Assembly: GCF_900105735.1 (NCBI RefSeq)
Contig: NZ_LT629793.1
Location: forward strand, 806,001-870,000
Reading direction: 5' to 3'
From: Pseudomonas yamanorum
GTDB lineage: Bacteria; Pseudomonadota; Gammaproteobacteria; Pseudomonadales; Pseudomonadaceae
DNA: 64,000 nucleotides
Shown: in pieces, positions 33,599 through 42,926 of the stretch
Layout of the letters: every line of letters starts with the position of its first letter
Position numbering within the stretch: the stretch's first letter is position 1
Made by a program: the position numbers and the translations under genes
The notes under the pieces: model-generated
Told to the model about the DNA's origin: nothing
Database searches by the model: none
What the model saw: only the letters and a program-made list of their open reading frames with translations

Positions 33599-34613
33599 CG
33601 GCGGCCTCCTGGTGCAAGTGGGCGCGCAAGGAAAACTGATCCTTGCCGGTTTGCACATCGGGTTGGATCACCCCTTCGAACTGGGGGTTTTCCAGGCTGT
33701 GGCAGGCCTTGATCCGGGTGATCAGGGCACTCGCCTTGGCGCTCTGCCCGGAGAAGGACACGTCGGCGCCGTCGTTGACCTCCAACTGGTCGATCCAGGT
33801 GTCGGCGGGCAGGCAGGCGGTCAGTTCGTTGAGCAGCGCCGCCAACGGCGGTTGTGCCGACTTGCGGCGAATCAGGTACTGCGCAGCGCCACGGGTATTG
33901 AGCAATTGCTGGCGCAGGCTCTGGACCTCGGCAACCTGGGCTTTTTGCTGCTGCACCTGCTCACGCATGACGTCGAGCACCCGCTGGCGGTCGTTGAGCC
34001 ACAGCAGCATCGCGGCAATCAGCAAGGCACCGCACAGCCAGGGCAGGCTGCGTTGCAAACCCTTCCCCGCCGGGCGTTGGCGTGGACGCAACGGCGCCGG
34101 CAGCAAATCGATGCCCATAGGACCATCTACATCCACCGCGTGGGGTTGCAAACCGAGGGCAGCGCAGTCCACCAGGATTTGATCCAGTCGCTCCCGCAGA
34201 ATGGCCACCAGGGTCACTTGCACATGCGTGGCGGTGCGCCGCTCCTGACGGGCCACGAAGTACAACTGTTCAGCCTCGAACGGGGTAAAGCGGTCCAGTT
34301 CATAACCCACCACCGTCGACAGGTTGCGCGCGGCCGCCAAAGGCAGTGGCAGGGTTTGCAGCAGCACCGCCGAGGGCGCGAGCACCAGCACCTGGCGCAC
34401 TTCGCCGGCAGGTTTTGCCACCGGCTCGGTCAACGGCCAGTGGTAGCGGTGCTCGGGGATGTCACGGACCGACAGCCACGCCGGCAGGCAGCCACGCAGC
34501 TCCTTGAGCCACAGGCGCCAGCCCACTTGCAGCAGGCTGCCGCGCCAGCGCCGGGTGAGCGGTTCGGCCAGCTGTTGAAGGCGCGCCACTGACGCCGAAA
34601 GGTATGGATTCAT
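33573..34613 (-). CDS. gspL: T2SS assembly platform protein GspL
   Basis: 346-aa bitopic protein that anchors the GspE ATPase. The cytoplasmic half (PAGEVRQVLVLAPSAVLLQTLPLPLAAARNLSTVVGYELDRFTPFEAEQLYF) is the PilM/GspL-like domain, then a transmembrane helix (PWLCGALLIAAMLLWLN), a coiled coil (QQQKAQVAEVQSLRQQLL) and a PilN-like periplasmic domain (WIDQLEVNDGADVSFSGQSAKASALI). ATG 34613 overlaps the gspK stop (ATGA); an upstream TTG is not needed. Confidence 0.9.
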   Translation of the reverse strand: MNPYLSASVARLQQLAEPLTRRWRGSLLQVGWRLWLKELRGCLPAWLSVRDIPEHRYHWPLTEPVAKPAGEVRQVLVLAPSAVLLQTLPLPLAAARNLSTVVGYELDRFTPFEAEQLYFVARQERRTATHVQVTLVAILRERLDQILVDCAALGLQPHAVDVDGPMGIDLLPAPLRPRQRPAGKGLQRSLPWLCGALLIAAMLLWLNDRQRVLDVMREQVQQQKAQVAEVQSLRQQLLNTRGAAQYLIRRKSAQPPLAALLNELTACLPADTWIDQLEVNDGADVSFSGQSAKASALITRIKACHSLENPQFEGVIQPDVQTGKDQFSLRAHLHQEAADAPTTDTP

Positions 34614-35332
34614 TCTTGCCAACGCAGCACCCGATAAGGTTGTGCGCTTCCCTCCGATGGGCTCAATAAAACCGTGGTTCGTAACCGGGCGTGGTAACCG
34701 CCGGGGCGTTGTGCGCGGCTGTCGATCACCAGCACGTCACCGGGGTCGGCCCCTACCGCGCTCTGCCGGGGCAGGTTCAAAGCGTGGCGCATCAAGGGGC
34801 TGGCGAAGGCGGGATCAGGCCGGTCCAGGCCACTCCACAAACTGATTTCCGGGGCCATCCGGCTGTACAGCGCCTGGGTCATGCCGGGCAATTGCCGCAC
34901 TTCCTCCACCACGCGGAACGGCGCCAGGCCTGCGTTGCGCCGCACTTCCAGGTCCCTGGCGAGCCGGCTGGCCTGGGCCTGGGTGGCGCCGCAGGCCAGG
35001 GCCAGGCGGGCAAAGTCGGCCGTCTCGGCGCTGTTCAAATACAGTTTGCCGCGCTCGCTGTGCAGGCTTACGTGGAGCTGTGCGTCATCAAATACCAGCG
35101 GCATTTCGCGGCCGTCGGCGATCCATTGCTTGCGTTGCAGCGGGTCGGCCAGGGCCTGCATGGCCAACGCCACACCCGCCTCCGCCGCCAGCAACGCCTG
35201 GGTATGCTGGCGATGCCACAGGGCCTGGCGACTTTCCAGCTGTACCCACCCGGCCAGGCCGCCCAGCAGCAGGCTGAGCAACGCCAGCACCCACAGCACC
35301 AGCAGCAGCGCAACGCCGCGCTGACGCCTCAT
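34610..35332 (-). CDS. gspK: T2SS minor pseudopilin GspK
   Basis: 240-aa tip pseudopilin. The N-terminus MRRQRGVALLLVLWVLALLSLLLGG carries the prepilin peptidase site after Gly6, and, as expected for GspK, no Glu at position 5 of the mature helix. The large globular part contains the SAM-like helical insert (RKQWIADG..LNSAETADFARLALACGATQAQASRLARDLEVRRN). The start overlaps gspJ's stop (ATGA), which fixes it at 35332. It caps the pseudopilus with GspI and GspJ. Confidence 0.9.
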   Translation of the reverse strand: MRRQRGVALLLVLWVLALLSLLLGGLAGWVQLESRQALWHRQHTQALLAAEAGVALAMQALADPLQRKQWIADGREMPLVFDDAQLHVSLHSERGKLYLNSAETADFARLALACGATQAQASRLARDLEVRRNAGLAPFRVVEEVRQLPGMTQALYSRMAPEISLWSGLDRPDPAFASPLMRHALNLPRQSAVGADPGDVLVIDSRAQRPGGYHARLRTTVLLSPSEGSAQPYRVLRWQE

Positions 35333-35946
35333 TCGCCTGACTCTCCGCCGGAGAGGTTCAGCCGCAGGGCAACCACTTGGGTGACCCACGGCACCGGTCC
35401 GTTGACCTGTGCTGCAATGCGTACGGCATAAGGCAGGCGTTTGGTCCACGGCCAGTTACTGATCCAGCCGGTGGCCTGGCCCTTGGGCGACAGGCCGCGA
35501 TAGCTGAATTGCAGGTCGTCGACGTTCTTCAACAACACCTGCGGCTCGCTGCGGGTGGCCGGCACGCTGGCTTGGGCGCCGGACTCAAACCGGGCGAACG
35601 CCACTTGCAACTCGCCCTCGCTCAACTGCAAGGTGAAACGCTGGATGCCGCCACCGAGCACGCCCGGCAAGGTCGCGACGAATTGCAGGCGCTGGGGAGC
35701 GCCGACAAAAAAACCGTTGGTCTGGCTGTCGTCCTCGGTCACGTCCAGGGGCAGCGCCTCGCTGATGGACGTGCGCAGGAACTGTTGCGCGGCGCGACTT
35801 TCATCCAGGCTGACGGTGTAGCGCTGCGCTTTGAGTACTGCACGATTGGCTCCCAGGAGCGCGCCGCCCACCAGGGCCAACAACACGCCCAGCAGGCTGA
35901 GCACGATCATGATTTCGAGCAACGTGAAGCCCCGCTGCTGCTTCAC
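35329..35946 (-). CDS. gspJ: T2SS minor pseudopilin GspJ
   Basis: 205-aa pseudopilin with the class III signal MKQQRG-FTLLEIMIVLSLLGVLLALVGGALLG, Glu5 present. The C-terminal beta domain includes VDDLQFSYRGLSP and WPWTKRLPYAVRIAAQV, typical of GspJ. Overlaps gspI and gspK by ATGA. Forms the tip complex with GspI and GspK. Processing needs a prepilin peptidase, which is not in the cluster, so the housekeeping PilD is presumably used. Confidence 0.9.
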   Translation of the reverse strand: MKQQRGFTLLEIMIVLSLLGVLLALVGGALLGANRAVLKAQRYTVSLDESRAAQQFLRTSISEALPLDVTEDDSQTNGFFVGAPQRLQFVATLPGVLGGGIQRFTLQLSEGELQVAFARFESGAQASVPATRSEPQVLLKNVDDLQFSYRGLSPKGQATGWISNWPWTKRLPYAVRIAAQVNGPVPWVTQVVALRLNLSGGESGE

Positions 35947-36311
35947 TGGAGGCTCCCGTCGCGGCTGGCGCGCAGTTTCAAGGTACTGAAACTTGCGTGG
36001 CGCGGGCCTTCGCTGACGCTGAGATCGAGGCGAAACAAATGTGGCTGACCGATGCGGGTGGGCTGCTGGGCGACGCGCAGTTGCCAGGCAATGCCGTCGA
36101 GCTCGCCCTGGCGCACGCCACTGGCCAGGAGCCCCGACGCTTCCTGATCCATCACGCTCAAGGCGGTATGGGTCAGGCGGTCGCTGTGGGCCACCTGCAA
36201 CAACGAGCGCGCGCTTTGGCCGAACGCGACCAGCAACACCGTGCTGCAGATCGCCATAAGGGTCAGCGCTGCGAGCATCTCCAGCAAGGTGAAGCCCGAC
36301 TGACGCTTCAT
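35943..36311 (-). CDS. gspI: T2SS minor pseudopilin GspI
   Basis: 122-aa pseudopilin: MKRQSG-FTLLEMLAALTLMAICSTVLLVAFGQSARS with Glu5, followed by a small globular domain (GIAWQLRVAQQPTRIGQPHLFRLDLSVSEG). The length and order place it as GspI, the nucleator of the tip. ATGA overlap with both neighbours. Confidence 0.88.
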   Translation of the reverse strand: MKRQSGFTLLEMLAALTLMAICSTVLLVAFGQSARSLLQVAHSDRLTHTALSVMDQEASGLLASGVRQGELDGIAWQLRVAQQPTRIGQPHLFRLDLSVSEGPRHASFSTLKLRASRDGSLQ

Positions 36312-36739
36312 GGCAATGCCTTGGACTGCACGCTGCCGGTCAGCCAGCCGACGTCGATGCGCCAGCGCCGCGTGCCATTGGCCAACAACAGGTTGCCGCC
36401 GGTGGAGCTGCCGTCGGGGTAAAACTCCACCGCAGCGCCGGCGTGTTCGGCGGTGTGCAGGGTGACTTGCAGGTCGGCCGGCCAGTGCTTGATGGGTTGC
36501 CCCGGTGCCTGAAAGCTCAGCCGGTCCAAGTCGAAAACGGTCTTCGCCGACGTGCCGCTGACAATCGCCCGCGCCCGGGTGCTGCGCAGGGCATCCACCA
36601 TCTGCCCGACCACCTGGCGCTCCTTGGCAACCCGCAGGCCTTGTTGCAGGCCAAATCCCACCAACCCGGCCGCGATGCTGATCAACACGATCACCACCAG
36701 CATCTCCAGCAGGGTAAAGCCGCGTTGGAGGGCCGGCAT
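36308..36739 (-). CDS. gspH: T2SS minor pseudopilin GspH
   Basis: 143-aa pseudopilin with MPALQRG-FTLLEMLVVIVLISIAAGLVGFGLQQG and a GspH-type beta-sandwich (RVAKERQVVGQMVDALRSTRARAIVSGTSAKTVFDLD..IEFYPDGSSTGG-like EFYPDGSSTGGNLLL). The start codon shares one base with the gspG stop (TAATG). It links the tip complex to the major pseudopilin. Confidence 0.9.
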   Translation of the reverse strand: MPALQRGFTLLEMLVVIVLISIAAGLVGFGLQQGLRVAKERQVVGQMVDALRSTRARAIVSGTSAKTVFDLDRLSFQAPGQPIKHWPADLQVTLHTAEHAGAAVEFYPDGSSTGGNLLLANGTRRWRIDVGWLTGSVQSKALP

Positions 36740-37188
36740 TATTCCCAGTTGCCCAGGTCGGCGCTGTAGCCTTCGCCGCCGGGCTGGCCGTCCTGACCGT
36801 AGAAGATCAGGTCGAAGGCGCCATGTTCACCCGGGAAGCGATAGCCGAAGGCATGGCCGAACGGGTCCTTGAGGTCTGAGGGCTTGGCGTACGGCCCGGC
36901 CCAGCCGGCAGTGTTGCCGGGCTTGTCGACCAATTGCTGGAGGGTTTTGGGGGGCGAACCGACGTCCAGGCCGTAGCTCTCGATCTTCATGCTCAGGCTG
37001 GCCAGTTGCGCCTTGCCTGCGCCGTATTTGCCCTTGTCGACGTTGCCACCTACCTGGCGCACTACGATGGTGGCGACGATGCCCAGCAACACGATCACCG
37101 CGAGCATTTCCAGCAAGGTGAAACCGCCTTGGCGGCGGGCGGGTTTGAAACGGGTATGGCGCATCGGCTTGCTTCCTCGGATTTTCAT
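36739..37188 (-). CDS. gspG: T2SS major pseudopilin GspG
   Basis: 149-aa major pseudopilin. Prepilin site RRQGG-FTLLEMLAVIVLLGIVATIVVRQVGGNVDKGKYGAGKAQLASL, then the family's calcium-loop region (GPYAKPSDLKDPFGHAFGYRFPGEHGAFDLIFYGQDGQPGGEG). The ATG at 37188 overlaps the gspF stop (ATGA); an alternative ATG at 37164 has a GAGGAAG site and would shorten the leader. The leader is long in either case. Polymerises into the pseudopilus. Confidence 0.93.
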   Translation of the reverse strand: MKIRGSKPMRHTRFKPARRQGGFTLLEMLAVIVLLGIVATIVVRQVGGNVDKGKYGAGKAQLASLSMKIESYGLDVGSPPKTLQQLVDKPGNTAGWAGPYAKPSDLKDPFGHAFGYRFPGEHGAFDLIFYGQDGQPGGEGYSADLGNWE

Positions 37189-38387
37189 ATGTTGCTGGTC
37201 AGGCTCATCAGCGGCAGCATGATCGCCAGCATGATCACCGCCACCAGTACCGCCATGACCACGGTCAGGGACGGCACCAGGGCGGCGAGCAGGCGGTCGA
37301 TGCCGCGCTTGGCTTCGACGTCGAACACGTCGGCGACCTTGAGCAGCATGCTGTCCAGTTCACCGGCCTGTTCGCCGACTTCAATCATTTGCAGGGCCAG
37401 GTCCGGCAGCAGCGGTTGGCTGCCAAACGCACTGGCCAGGGTGCCGCCGCCTTTCACCGACTCGGCGGCCTGGGCCACTTGTGCCTGCAAGGCACGGTTG
37501 GTGCAGACCTGGCGGGCGATCACCAGCGCTTGCAGCAGCGCCACGCCGTTGCTCAGCAAGGTGCCAAGGGTGCGGGCCAGGCGTGCGGCTTCGACCCGCT
37601 GCAACAGCGGGCCGATAACGCGGATACCCAGCACGCGACGGTCGTACTGCTTGCGGTGTCGTGGGTTGCGCAGGCCTGCCGCCAGGGCCCAGACCGTCAC
37701 GATCAACCCGGCGAGCACCACCAGGCCATAGGCGCCGAGGAACTGGCCAAGGCCCAGAATCACTTCGGTGATCAGCGGGATCGGCACACCCAGATCTTTG
37801 AAGATCGGCACGAACTGCGGCACCACATAAGCCAGCAACAGCGCCAGGGAGCCGAGCACGCCCACCACCAGGAAGGCGGGATAGATCAACGCGTTGATCA
37901 CCTCGCCTCTTAACAACTGGCTGCGTTCCAGGTAGTCGCTGAGTTGGCGCAGGGTGTTCTCCAGCGCGCCGCCCGCCTCACCGGCACGGACCATGCTCAG
38001 GTACAGCGGCGAAAACTGGCTGCCCTCCTCTTCCAGCGCTGCCGACAATGGCTTGCCCGCTTTGACGTGCTCGCGAATACGCTCGATCAGCGCACGGGTC
38101 TGCGGTTGTCCGGGTTGCTTGAGCAGGATGCCCAAGGAGCGTTCCAGCGGTTGGCCGGCTCCCAGCAGCGTGGCCAGTTGCTGGGTAAAGCTGACCAGCG
38201 CCGCGCCATTCAACTGGCCGCGCCCGAGAGCATTGCGCAACCCTTGGGCACCGGCGGCATCGATGTGCAACAGCAGCAGGCCACGCTTGTGCAGCGCGGC
38301 GACGGCGGCGGCCTGGTCCCTGGCTTCGAGGGTGCCGTTCTGCACGACGCCCTGGCTGTCCAGGGCGCGGTATTTGAACAGGCTCAC
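37185..38387 (-). CDS. gspF: T2SS inner-membrane platform protein GspF
   Basis: 400-aa polytopic protein with two T2SSF domains: SFTQQLATLLGAGQPLERSLGILLKQ in the first and RTLGTLLSNGVALLQALVIARQVCTNRALQ in the second, each followed by LxxMVRAGEAGGALE / LPDLALQMIEVGEQAGELD. Three transmembrane stretches. It couples GspE ATP hydrolysis to pseudopilus assembly. ATGA overlaps with gspE and gspG. Confidence 0.94.
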   Translation of the reverse strand: MSLFKYRALDSQGVVQNGTLEARDQAAAVAALHKRGLLLLHIDAAGAQGLRNALGRGQLNGAALVSFTQQLATLLGAGQPLERSLGILLKQPGQPQTRALIERIREHVKAGKPLSAALEEEGSQFSPLYLSMVRAGEAGGALENTLRQLSDYLERSQLLRGEVINALIYPAFLVVGVLGSLALLLAYVVPQFVPIFKDLGVPIPLITEVILGLGQFLGAYGLVVLAGLIVTVWALAAGLRNPRHRKQYDRRVLGIRVIGPLLQRVEAARLARTLGTLLSNGVALLQALVIARQVCTNRALQAQVAQAAESVKGGGTLASAFGSQPLLPDLALQMIEVGEQAGELDSMLLKVADVFDVEAKRGIDRLLAALVPSLTVVMAVLVAVIMLAIMLPLMSLTSNI

Positions 38388-40129
38388 GCGCCCTCTCCAC
38401 GGGTGACGCGCAGCACTTCTTCAAGGGACGTGACACCCGCCACCGCCTGGCGCAGGCCTTCTTCATGCAGGGTGCGCAGGCCACCACGGCGAGCGGCCTG
38501 TTCGAGGGTCGCGGCGTCGGCCTGGCGCATCAACAAGCTGCGCAGTTCGTCATTCATCACCAGCAATTCGGTGATTGCACTGCGGCCGTGGTAACCGCCG
38601 CCGGGGGCGTTGGCGCGAGGACGGTAAAGCAGGATCGGGCGCTGGTCGGTGAAGCGGTCGAGGTCGTGTTCCTCGATCAACTCCGGTGGGGCTTCGAACG
38701 CCTCACGGGTCGCCGGGTCGAGGCGGCGCACCAGGCGCTGGGCGAGGATGCCATTGACGGTCGAGGCGATCAGGTAGCTCTCCACCCCCATGTCCAGCAG
38801 GCGCGTGATACTCGCTGCGGCACTGTTGGTGTGCAGGGTCGAGAGCACCAGGTGGCCGGTCAGGGAGGACTGGATGGCGATGCGGCAGGTTTCGAGGTCG
38901 CGGATTTCACCGATCATGATCACGTCCGGGTCCTGGCGCACGATGGAGCGCAGCGCGCCGGCGAAGTCCAGCCCGATGGCCGGTTTGACCTGGATCTGGT
39001 TGATGCCTTCCAGTTGGTATTCCACCGGGTCTTCGACGGTGATGATCTTGCGCTCGGCGGTATTGAGCCGCGAAAGCGCGGTATAGAGCGTGGTGGTTTT
39101 ACCCGACCCGGTGGGCCCGGTGACCAGCAGGATGCCGTGGGGTCGCTCGAGCACTTCAAGAAAGGTTTCCAGGCGCTGGCCATCAAAACCCAGGCTCTGG
39201 AAATCGAACTGCACGGTCTGGCGGTCCAGCAGGCGCATCACCACCGACTCACCAAAACTGGTGGGCACCGTGGACACCCGCAGGTCCAGTTCCTTGCCCT
39301 GAATGCGCAACATGATCCGACCGTCCTGCGGCAGGCGGCGCTCGGCAATGTCGAGGCGCGCCATGATCTTGACCCGGGAAATCACCGCCGCCGAAGAACT
39401 CGACGGCGGCGCTTCGGCTTCATGCAGCACACCGTCGATGCGGTAGCGCACCTTGAGCTGGTTTTCGAAGGGTTCGATATGGATGTCCGAAGCGCGGTGC
39501 TCCACGGCCCGTTGCAGGATCAGGTTGACCAGGCGAATCACCGGCGCCTCGGAGGCCATGTCCTTGAGGTGTTCGATGTCTTCCAGGGCGCCGCCTTGTT
39601 CATCGAGGTTTTCGATCAGGGTGCCCATGGCCGAACGGCCCTGGCCGTAGTAGCGCTCGATCAGGGTTTCGACTTCATTGCGCGGCCCGACCGCCAGCCA
39701 CACCGGCACGCCGCACGCATACGCCAGGGCCTGGAACGGATACAGCAGCGCCGGGTTGGCCGCCAACACTCGCAGCCCGCCGTGGCTCCAGCCCACCGGC
39801 ACCACCTGGTAATGGCGCATGAAGCGTTCGGTCAGCACCGGCAGTGGGTCGAGCACGGGCGGTGCGGCGTCCGCCAGCAGCAACGGTGCGCCGAGCAAAT
39901 CGGCCCAGGCCCGCGCCAGTTCCACTTCGGAAACCAGCCCCAGGCGCGTCAGCAGGCCGAGCAATCCGTTGTCGTCGGACTCCAGGGACAACCGCCGGGC
40001 GCGTTCCAGGTCGACGGTTTTCAAACCCGCCTGTTGCATCAGCCACGCGCACACCTGTTCGGTATCCGGAATCTGCATTCGGCATGCATCGATGGGCGTT
40101 GACGGTATCGGTTGAGACATCTGCACCAT
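38384..40129 (-). CDS. gspE: T2SS cytoplasmic ATPase GspE
   Basis: Hexameric secretion ATPase of about 581 aa and the first gene of the operon. N1E/N2E domains precede VIRLVNLILQRAVEHRASDIHIEPFENQLKVRYRIDG, Walker A GPTGSGKT near residue 337, Asp box TVEDPVEYQLEGINQIQV, Walker B DPDVIMIGEIRD, His box STLHTNSA. Unusually, the tetracysteine zinc motif found between the His box and the C-terminus of most GspE proteins is absent: LVRRLDPATREAFEAPPELIEE has no cysteines. The start is uncertain between ATGs at 40129 and 40120; neither has a clear ribosome site. Confidence 0.92.
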   Translation of the reverse strand: MVQMSQPIPSTPIDACRMQIPDTEQVCAWLMQQAGLKTVDLERARRLSLESDDNGLLGLLTRLGLVSEVELARAWADLLGAPLLLADAAPPVLDPLPVLTERFMRHYQVVPVGWSHGGLRVLAANPALLYPFQALAYACGVPVWLAVGPRNEVETLIERYYGQGRSAMGTLIENLDEQGGALEDIEHLKDMASEAPVIRLVNLILQRAVEHRASDIHIEPFENQLKVRYRIDGVLHEAEAPPSSSSAAVISRVKIMARLDIAERRLPQDGRIMLRIQGKELDLRVSTVPTSFGESVVMRLLDRQTVQFDFQSLGFDGQRLETFLEVLERPHGILLVTGPTGSGKTTTLYTALSRLNTAERKIITVEDPVEYQLEGINQIQVKPAIGLDFAGALRSIVRQDPDVIMIGEIRDLETCRIAIQSSLTGHLVLSTLHTNSAAASITRLLDMGVESYLIASTVNGILAQRLVRRLDPATREAFEAPPELIEEHDLDRFTDQRPILLYRPRANAPGGGYHGRSAITELLVMNDELRSLLMRQADAATLEQAARRGGLRTLHEEGLRQAVAGVTSLEEVLRVTRGEGA

Positions 40130-40448
40130 TCTGGACAACTAGTTTAAGAGGCTGTTTCAAGGGTGCAGAAACAACAACTAGTCCCAGCGGTGCCTTGAAC
40201 AAGATCAAGACCCTGCACACAAGCGATGTGCAGGACAACCGTAGCAAATCATGGCCTTTTAGAACTACTGACCAAGGCCATTAGTTCGCCATAATTCATA
40301 AAATCTTGTTAAACACATCGACTAAAATATTTACACTTAGTTCACGATCGCAAATAGCCAGCCCTTTGTAACATCACTAATCATTGAACTTTCCGTCGTT
40401 TAATTTTGAACTACGCAAGAGTGCCACTTCCCTGTGGCGCGATGGCGG
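40130..40448. promoter_or_regulatory. AT-rich spacer upstream of gspE
   Basis: About 310 bp between the 3' end of the TonB receptor gene and gspE, both on the minus strand. It is markedly richer in A+T than the genes and must hold the T2SS operon promoter. A GCCACTTCCCTGTGGC hairpin (40423-40438) just downstream of the receptor stop may be its terminator, although it lacks a T tract. A pair of ACTAGT sites flanks the first 50 bp. No ORF or RNA gene was recognised. Confidence 0.45.
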
Positions 40449-42839
40449 CTAGAAGTCGACGGTCGCCGACAGCAGATACGTGCGCGGCGTCGACAAGGTC
40501 AACCCCGGCTCGCTGTCATCCGAGGCACCGGCCGAACTCCAGTAGCGCCGGTTGGCCACGTTCTCGACATTGGCCCGCAGGGTGATGTGCTTGTCGTCGA
40601 CCTTGAAGGCGTAGCGTGCGCCAACATCAAGACGGGTCCAGGCGTCGATTTCCTTGACGTTGGACTGGTCCAGGTACTGCGAGCTGGAATAGATCCCGCG
40701 GCTGGTCAGGGTCAGGCCTTCAACGGTGGGCACATCCCACTCGGCGCCGAGGTTGACGTTGTACTTGGGCGTGGCCGGCGCGCGGTTGCCGTCGAAGGTG
40801 CCGTTGGTGGTGTTGGTCAACTCGCTGTCGATGTACATCACCCCGCCCAGCATTCGGAAGCCCTTGAGCGGTTCGCCGAACACGCTGAGTTCGACGCCGT
40901 CGTTCTGGCGCTTGCCGTTGGGGCCGAAGACCCGCGTGGTGGCGTTGGTCTCGTAGGCTGGCTGCTTGATCCGGAACACCGCAGCCGTGACCGCGAACGC
41001 CCCCGCGTCGTACTTGGCACCGACTTCAACCTGGCGGCTGATGAAGGGCGGGAAGATTTCATCCTCGTTGATCGAGGTCGACGGCGCGATCTTGCCTTGG
41101 CTCAGGCCTTCCATGTAGTTGGCGTACAGCGAGAGCTTGTCGGTGGCCTTGAACAGGATGCCGCCCGACGGTGAGACTTTTTCCTCGTCGTAGGCGGTGT
41201 CGCCTTTGACGTTATCGGTCCAGTCGTCCACCTTGACCCGCTGCCAGCGTGCGCCGAGGGTCAGCAGCAGCCGGTCATCGAAGAAGCCCAGGGTGTCGGA
41301 CAACGCCACGCCGCTGAAGCGGTTTTCGGTGTAGACCTTCGAGTCAAATCGCGTTGGCCGGCTTGGCGTAGGTGTTTCCACCGGGTTGTAGAGATTGCTC
41401 GGGGCTGCGGCATAGCGCGCGCCACCGTTTTCGAAGTCCATGTAGAAGTAGCTGGCTGCCAGGTTGACTTCATGGCTCACCGGGCCGGTATGGAACCAGT
41501 TGCGCACGCCCGCCGTGGCGGTGCGCACGTTTTCGTCGCGGGTGAAGTCGCGGGGCTGCACGCTGAAGTCACCGGCATTGTTGGTCACTGACACGGCATG
41601 GCGCAGGAAGTCGTGGTTACTTTTACGCGCGCCGACGCCGCCATAGAGCATCACGTTGTCACTGAGATCGAACTCTCCGTTCACCGTGCCGAAGGTGTCA
41701 TTGGTGCTCGCTTTGCTCCAGGGTTGCGCGTAGTTGTGGCGCACGTCGTTGGCACTCGGCACCTTGGCATTGGGACCAACTTGCACGCGCTCTTGCGGGG
41801 CGTCGGTGTCGCGCTCGGTGCGGCCGATGTCGGTGGAGAGGCGCAGGCGTTCACCGCGAAAATCCAGGCCCAGCACGGCCATTTCGCGGTCGACATTCTG
41901 GTCGTCCCAGGCAGTGTCGCCGGACTGCTTCACGCCGTTGAAACGCAGGCCGAATTTATTGTCTTCACCAAAACGCCGGCCTATATCCACCGCTCCGCCC
42001 GCCTGGCTGTCGGAGGCCCAACTGCCGGTAAACGAGGTGATGGGAGTGTCGGTAGCACGTTTGGGCACCACGTTGATCCCGCCGCCGACGCTGCCCCGCG
42101 GCGAGATGCCGTTGATCAATTGGCTGGGGCCTTTGATGATGTCGACGCGCTCGGCCATCTCCATGTCGATGGTGTAGGTCGGCAGCACGCCGTAGAGACC
42201 GTTGTAGGCGACATCACTGTTAAACAGGCTGAAGCCGCGAATGGTGAATTGCTCATAGCGCCCGCCCGCCGGGTTGGTGGCGCGCACCGAGGGGTCGCTG
42301 GCGATCAGGTCGCCGAGGGTGCGCGCCTGCTGGTTCTTGACCGCCTCGCTGGTGTAGGTGGTCATGCTGAACGGGGTTTCCATGAAATCCCGTGAGCCCA
42401 GCAGGCCCTGGGAGCCACGGCGTGCCACCTGGCCACCGGCGAAGGACTCGCTGCCGGCATCGCCGACGGTGCCAAGAATCGAGGTGGGCGCCAATTGCAG
42501 GCTGCCGCCTTCCGGAATCGGGGTCAGCATGTAGGCCTGCTCACCCATGGGTTGAAGTTGCAGGCCCGAGCCTTGCAGCAAGCGGGCAAACCCTTCTTCG
42601 ACGCCGTATTCGCCGGACAACCCGCTGCTGTTACGGCCGCTGACCAGCGCCGGGTCTACCGAGAGGTTGACCCCGGCCAGGCCGGCGAAACGGGTCAGCG
42701 CGGCGCTCAGGCTGCCGGCCGGCACTTGGTAGCTGCGCCGGGACGCGCCGTCTTCGGCGTAGCTGATGGGGACGAACAACGGGCTGGCACTCAGGCTCAG
42801 CATCAGGCTGAAATTCAGCAGCGGGCGGATTGCGGGCAT
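40449..42839 (-). CDS. TonB-dependent siderophore receptor with STN signalling domain
   Basis: Outer-membrane receptor of 796 aa, FpvA/FhuE-like. Signal peptide MPAIRPLLNFSLMLSLSASPLFVPISYA; STN domain (YQVPAGSLSAALTRFAGLAGVNLSVDPALVSGRNSSGLSGEYGVEEGFARLLQGSGLQL); plug (RDFMETPFSMTTYTSEAVKNQQARTLGDLIASDPSVR..GFSLFNSDVAYNGLYGVLP..MERVDIIKGPSQLINGISPRGSVGG-like); 22-strand barrel ending LRANVENVANRRYWSS..PRTYLLSATVDF, with the C-terminal Phe. An STN domain normally goes with a FecI/FecR pair, but none adjoins. It lies 87 bp downstream of a MarR gene on the same strand, next to a catechol-degradation cluster. Confidence 0.93.
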   Translation of the reverse strand: MPAIRPLLNFSLMLSLSASPLFVPISYAEDGASRRSYQVPAGSLSAALTRFAGLAGVNLSVDPALVSGRNSSGLSGEYGVEEGFARLLQGSGLQLQPMGEQAYMLTPIPEGGSLQLAPTSILGTVGDAGSESFAGGQVARRGSQGLLGSRDFMETPFSMTTYTSEAVKNQQARTLGDLIASDPSVRATNPAGGRYEQFTIRGFSLFNSDVAYNGLYGVLPTYTIDMEMAERVDIIKGPSQLINGISPRGSVGGGINVVPKRATDTPITSFTGSWASDSQAGGAVDIGRRFGEDNKFGLRFNGVKQSGDTAWDDQNVDREMAVLGLDFRGERLRLSTDIGRTERDTDAPQERVQVGPNAKVPSANDVRHNYAQPWSKASTNDTFGTVNGEFDLSDNVMLYGGVGARKSNHDFLRHAVSVTNNAGDFSVQPRDFTRDENVRTATAGVRNWFHTGPVSHEVNLAASYFYMDFENGGARYAAAPSNLYNPVETPTPSRPTRFDSKVYTENRFSGVALSDTLGFFDDRLLLTLGARWQRVKVDDWTDNVKGDTAYDEEKVSPSGGILFKATDKLSLYANYMEGLSQGKIAPSTSINEDEIFPPFISRQVEVGAKYDAGAFAVTAAVFRIKQPAYETNATTRVFGPNGKRQNDGVELSVFGEPLKGFRMLGGVMYIDSELTNTTNGTFDGNRAPATPKYNVNLGAEWDVPTVEGLTLTSRGIYSSSQYLDQSNVKEIDAWTRLDVGARYAFKVDDKHITLRANVENVANRRYWSSAGASDDSEPGLTLSTPRTYLLSATVDF

Positions 42840-42926
42840 TGGCAGAAGCTCTCGATTTTGTTCACTTACCTGGAATGACCAGCCACGTGAAAAAAAGGGA
42901 CAGGCTTCAGCCAATTTTTTTGAATA

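Noticed and set aside
1034..42839. Pairing the FecI/FecR genes at 1 kb with the STN receptor at 40-43 kb
   Set aside because: They are 39 kb apart with unrelated operons between; the FecI/FecR receptor is normally adjacent and most likely lies left of the window.
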